Positions 13,936 to 16,926 of a DNA stretch of 16,926 bases are shown here, in pieces (positions within the stretch are counted from its first letter, which is position 1; each line of letters begins with the position of its first letter). The DNA is from Cytophagia bacterium. GTDB taxonomy: Bacteria > Bacteroidota > Bacteroidia > UBA7662. The translations under genes were made by a program, and so were the position numbers. Under the pieces are notes generated by a model that saw nothing but the letters and a program-made list of their open reading frames with translations, searched no databases and was not told where the DNA came from. The stretch covers positions 1 through 16,926 of the forward strand of contig RFOZ01000029.1 in NCBI GenBank assembly GCA_009926405.1. Reading direction: 5' to 3'.

Positions 13936-16926
13936 ATGCAAAAAATTTTAAGAGACGCGCTCGCTCAACGCATTCTGGTTCTGGACGGAGCCATGGGAAC
14001 CCAAATTCAGTTGCGCAAACTGTCGGAGGCCGATTACCGCGGGACACGATTCGCGGACTGGCCCCGGGACGTTCAGGGTAACAACGAATTGCTCAGTCTC
14101 ACGCGGCCGGATATCATTAGCCAAATCCACCGGGATTATTTGGAGGCAGGAGCCGATATTCTCGAGACCAATACCTTCAATGCCCAACGCATTTCCATGG
14201 CTGATTACGGCATGGAAGAATTGAGTTACGAACTCAACGTTGCTTCGGCTCGCCTGGCTAGGGAACAAGCGGATTTGGTAACGGCCTTGAACCCCAACAA
14301 GCCACGTTTTGTGGCCGGTGCCATCGGTCCAACCAACAAGACAGCGAGTATCAGTCCGGATGTGAACAACCCCGGTTATCGGTCGGTCTATTTCGCAGAA
14401 TTGGTGGAGGCGTATACCGAGCAGATTCGGGGCTTGGTGGACGGCGGGGTGGACATACTCTTGGTTGAAACCATTTTTGATACCTTGAACGCCAAGGCTG
14501 CGCTCTACGCGATCGATCATTATTTCAGAGAGCGCGGGCAGGAACCTTTGCCCATCATGGTGAGCGGTACCATTACGGATAACAGCGGAAGGACCTTGTC
14601 CGGTCAGACGGTGGAGGCGTTTTTTTATTCTTTATCTCATTTGCCATTGCTAAGCATTGGCTTGAACTGTGCCCTTGGCGCTCGTCAGATGCGGCCTCAC
14701 CTACAGGCCCTTTCGGCTTGTTCTCATTTTGGGGTTTCGGCCCATCCCAATGCCGGTTTACCCAACGCCTTTGGGGCTTACGATGAGGACGCGGAAACCA
14801 TGCGTTTGCAAATCCGAGAATTCCTGCAGGAGTCTTTGGTGAATATTATTGGGGGTTGTTGCGGAACAGGACCCGAACATATCAAGGCCATTGCGGAAGA
14901 GGCTTCTGGTTTTGCGCCCAGGCCCTTGCCACGCGAGCTGCATCGATTGAGCCTTTCGGGACTGGAGCCCTTGGTGGTCCGGGAAAATAGCAATTTTGTA
15001 AACATTGGAGAACGAACCAACGTGACGGGTTCCCGTGCTTTCGCCCGATTAATTCGGGAAGATCGTTTCGTAGATGCGGTCGAGGTGGCCCGACAGCAGG
15101 TCGAAAACGGCGCCCAAATGATCGATGTCAATTTTGACGAGGGCATGATTGATTCCGTTGCGGCCATGGTTCGGTTTTTGAATTTGATTGCCGCCGAGCC
15201 CGATATCGCCAGGGTTCCGGTGATGATCGATTCCTCTCGCTGGGAGGTTCTGGAGGCCGGCCTGGCCTGTGTTCAGGGCAAGGCGGTGGTCAATTCGATT
15301 TCACTCAAAGAAGGGGAGGAGATTTTCCTGGACCATGCCCGCACGGTCCGTTCATTGGGGGCTGCGGTGGTGGTGATGGCCTTTGACGAGCAGGGCCAGG
15401 CCGATTCTTTGGAGCGTCGCATCGCCATTTGTCAGAGGGCCTACGATCTACTCACCCAGAAGGTCGGCTTTCCTCCCCAGGATATCATTTTTGACCCCAA
15501 TATCCTAACGGTGGCCACCGGCATTGAGGAACACCAGAACTACGCCGTGGATTTCATCCAAGCAACGGCCTGGATTAAAGCCCATTTGCCCTATGCCAAG
15601 GTCAGTGGCGGGGTTTCCAACATTTCTTTTTCGTTCCGAGGGAACGACAAAGTCCGTGAGGCCATGCATTCGGCTTTTCTCTACCATGCCATTCGGGCTG
15701 GATTGGATATGGGGATTGTGAATGCGGGTCAGATTGAGGTTTACGATCAAATTGATCCGGTTTTGCTGGAGCACGTCGAAGATGTGTTACTCAATCGAAG
15801 ACCCGATTCCACCGAGAGGCTGGTGGCCTTGGCTGAATCCTACAAAGGGGTGCAGGCTAAACAGGGTCAAACCAAAGACCTTTCTTGGCGTGAAAAACCT
15901 GTTAGAGAACGACTTACCTACTCTTTGGTCAAAGGCCTGGATGAATTCATTACCGAGGATGTCGAAGAAGCTCGTCAGGAATTTGAGAAGCCGCTTCACC
16001 TGATTGAAGGCCCTTTGATGGATGGGATGAATGTGGTAGGGGATTTGTTTGGGGAAGGCAAGATGTTTTTGCCGCAGGTGGTCAAGAGCGCCCGTGTTAT
16101 GAAGAAGGCGGTGGCCGTCTTGTTGCCTTATCTCGAAGCCGAAAAGGAGCGTGCGGCCGCTGCAGGGGAATCGGGGGAAGCTTCCAACAAAGGGCGTATC
16201 CTTATGGCCACGGTCAAGGGCGATGTACACGACATTGGCAAGAACATTGTAGGCGTTGTGCTTCAATGCAATAATTACGAAGTGGTGGATTTGGGGGTCA
16301 TGGTTTCAACCGACCGCATCCTCGAAGCCGCCTTGGAACAGAAGGTAGATATTATCGGATTGTCGGGATTGATTACGCCTTCGTTGGATGAAATGGTCGG
16401 GGTCGCCCGCGAAATGGAACGCAGGGGCCTTCAAATTCCGCTGCTTATTGGAGGCGCCACCACTTCCAAGGCCCATACCGCGGTCAAAATTGCCCCGGTT
16501 TACAGCGGAACGGTGGTCCATGTCCTGGATGCCAGCCGCTCGGTACCGGTGGTGTCCACCTTGTTGAGTCCGGAACAGCGCTCGGAATTTGCGGTTCGTA
16601 ACAAACAAGAGCAAAAAACAATGCGCGATGGTTACCTCAACCGGGCCGCGGCCAAAAACATGTTAAGCCTGGAGCAAGCGCGGTCCAAACGCTGGTCCAC
16701 CGATTGGCAGGCTTATCGCCCAGTCCCTCCTGCCCAACCCGGTGTGCATCATGAATTGAATTGGTCTCTGGATGAATTGGTGGAATACATTGACTGGACC
16801 CCGTTCTTTCAGGCTTGGGAACTGCACGGACGTTTCCCGGATTTGCTCAAAGATGAAGTGGTGGGCGAAGCAGCTACCAAATTATTCGAGGATGCCCAGC
16901 GTATGTTGGGTCAACTAGTGGCTGGT
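13936..16926 (+). CDS. metH: Cobalamin-dependent methionine synthase MetH (3' end outside the window)
   Basis: The frame is open from 13936 to the window edge: 997 residues of an enzyme usually near 1230. It transfers a methyl group from methyltetrahydrofolate to homocysteine through cobalamin. The homocysteine domain (about 1-325; VLDGAMGTQI) has the zinc cysteines C245 (GLNCALGA) and C308-C309 (GGCCGTGPEH). The pterin domain (about 350-610) starts at NFVNIGERTNVTGS and holds IDVNFDEGMID. The cobalamin cap (about 650-740; GPLMDGMNVVGDLFGEGKMFLPQVV) leads to the B12-binding Rossmann fold with DVHDIGKN and the cobalt-ligand His at 765. The SAM-dependent reactivation domain begins near 930 (ELVEYIDWTPFFQAWELHGRFP) and is cut off. 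All modules are in one chain, whereas some Bacteroidota split the homocysteine domain off. There is no Shine-Dalgarno sequence; the terminator U-tract directly precedes the ATG. Expression is expected to be repressed by SAM. Confidence 0.97.
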   Translation, partial: MQKILRDALAQRILVLDGAMGTQIQLRKLSEADYRGTRFADWPRDVQGNNELLSLTRPDIISQIHRDYLEAGADILETNTFNAQRISMADYGMEELSYELNVASARLAREQADLVTALNPNKPRFVAGAIGPTNKTASISPDVNNPGYRSVYFAELVEAYTEQIRGLVDGGVDILLVETIFDTLNAKAALYAIDHYFRERGQEPLPIMVSGTITDNSGRTLSGQTVEAFFYSLSHLPLLSIGLNCALGARQMRPHLQALSACSHFGVSAHPNAGLPNAFGAYDEDAETMRLQIREFLQESLVNIIGGCCGTGPEHIKAIAEEASGFAPRPLPRELHRLSLSGLEPLVVRENSNFVNIGERTNVTGSRAFARLIREDRFVDAVEVARQQVENGAQMIDVNFDEGMIDSVAAMVRFLNLIAAEPDIARVPVMIDSSRWEVLEAGLACVQGKAVVNSISLKEGEEIFLDHARTVRSLGAAVVVMAFDEQGQADSLERRIAICQRAYDLLTQKVGFPPQDIIFDPNILTVATGIEEHQNYAVDFIQATAWIKAHLPYAKVSGGVSNISFSFRGNDKVREAMHSAFLYHAIRAGLDMGIVNAGQIEVYDQIDPVLLEHVEDVLLNRRPDSTERLVALAESYKGVQAKQGQTKDLSWREKPVRERLTYSLVKGLDEFITEDVEEARQEFEKPLHLIEGPLMDGMNVVGDLFGEGKMFLPQVVKSARVMKKAVAVLLPYLEAEKERAAAAGESGEASNKGRILMATVKGDVHDIGKNIVGVVLQCNNYEVVDLGVMVSTDRILEAALEQKVDIIGLSGLITPSLDEMVGVAREMERRGLQIPLLIGGATTSKAHTAVKIAPVYSGTVVHVLDASRSVPVVSTLLSPEQRSEFAVRNKQEQKTMRDGYLNRAAAKNMLSLEQARSKRWSTDWQAYRPVPPAQPGVHHELNWSLDELVEYIDWTPFFQAWELHGRFPDLLKDEVVGEAATKLFEDAQRMLGQLVAG

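Noticed and set aside
13948..14520. A 190-codon minus-strand open frame at the start of metH.
   Set aside because: It is entirely antisense to the conserved homocysteine-binding domain of MetH and has no family resemblance.

Overview
The window comes from a member of the Bacteroidota with moderate GC content (roughly 50% by eye). Three things support this: a secreted protease ending in a type IX secretion (T9SS) type A sorting domain (YPNPF...G.YY...KLVKKP); a perfect Bacteroidota-type -7 promoter box (TAnnTTTG) in front of a riboswitch, together with a general lack of Shine-Dalgarno sequences; and family-specific gene forms (long PurM, Skp/OmpH, TPR-propeller-CRD-OmpA protein, the pheT/coiled-coil/zapA/rny order). 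The class cannot be fixed from the sequence alone. The DnaJ form resembles those I recall from Flavobacteriia and relatives. Apart from the dnaJ-metH leader the window is gene-dense, and no mobile element, CRISPR array, tRNA or rRNA was seen.

Layout. (1) Positions 35-4029, plus strand: a periplasmic OmpH/Skp chaperone, a four-domain OmpA-family envelope protein with the architecture of the T9SS component PorE, and a PurM-type AIR synthase whose ATG overlaps the preceding stop codon. (2) Positions 4017-11780, minus strand, read right to left: a secreted M36 metallopeptidase with a T9SS signal, pheT, a small coiled-coil protein, zapA and rny (RNase Y). The gaps are only 10, 1, 20 and 26 nt, so this looks like one transcription unit. 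Its last gene overlaps purM tail-to-tail by 13 bp. (3) Positions 11781-11964: the divergent intergenic region. (4) Positions 11965-13712, plus strand: grpE and dnaJ. (5) Positions 13716-16926, plus strand: a promoter box, a SAM-I riboswitch, an expression platform with an intrinsic terminator, and metH (cobalamin-dependent methionine synthase), which runs off the right edge.

How the genes fit together. The left block concerns envelope biogenesis (Skp) and probably protein secretion or peptidoglycan anchoring (PorE-like), and the M36 protease would be a client of such a T9SS. The minus-strand block joins phenylalanyl-tRNA charging, FtsZ-ring assembly and mRNA turnover. GrpE and DnaJ serve DnaK. 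MetH makes methionine, the precursor of SAM, and is under SAM feedback through its leader.

The most interesting element is the metH leader. The 5' strand of aptamer helix P1 has two exact downstream partners (GATAAGC twice): one closes the aptamer and the other overlaps the 5' arm of the terminator. This suggests a simple strand-exchange switch. The terminator U-tract runs directly into the metH ATG with no spacer. Other points worth a look are two mutually exclusive hairpins filling the zapA-rny gap, and a DnaJ that has lost exactly the two cysteine motifs that form zinc centre 1.
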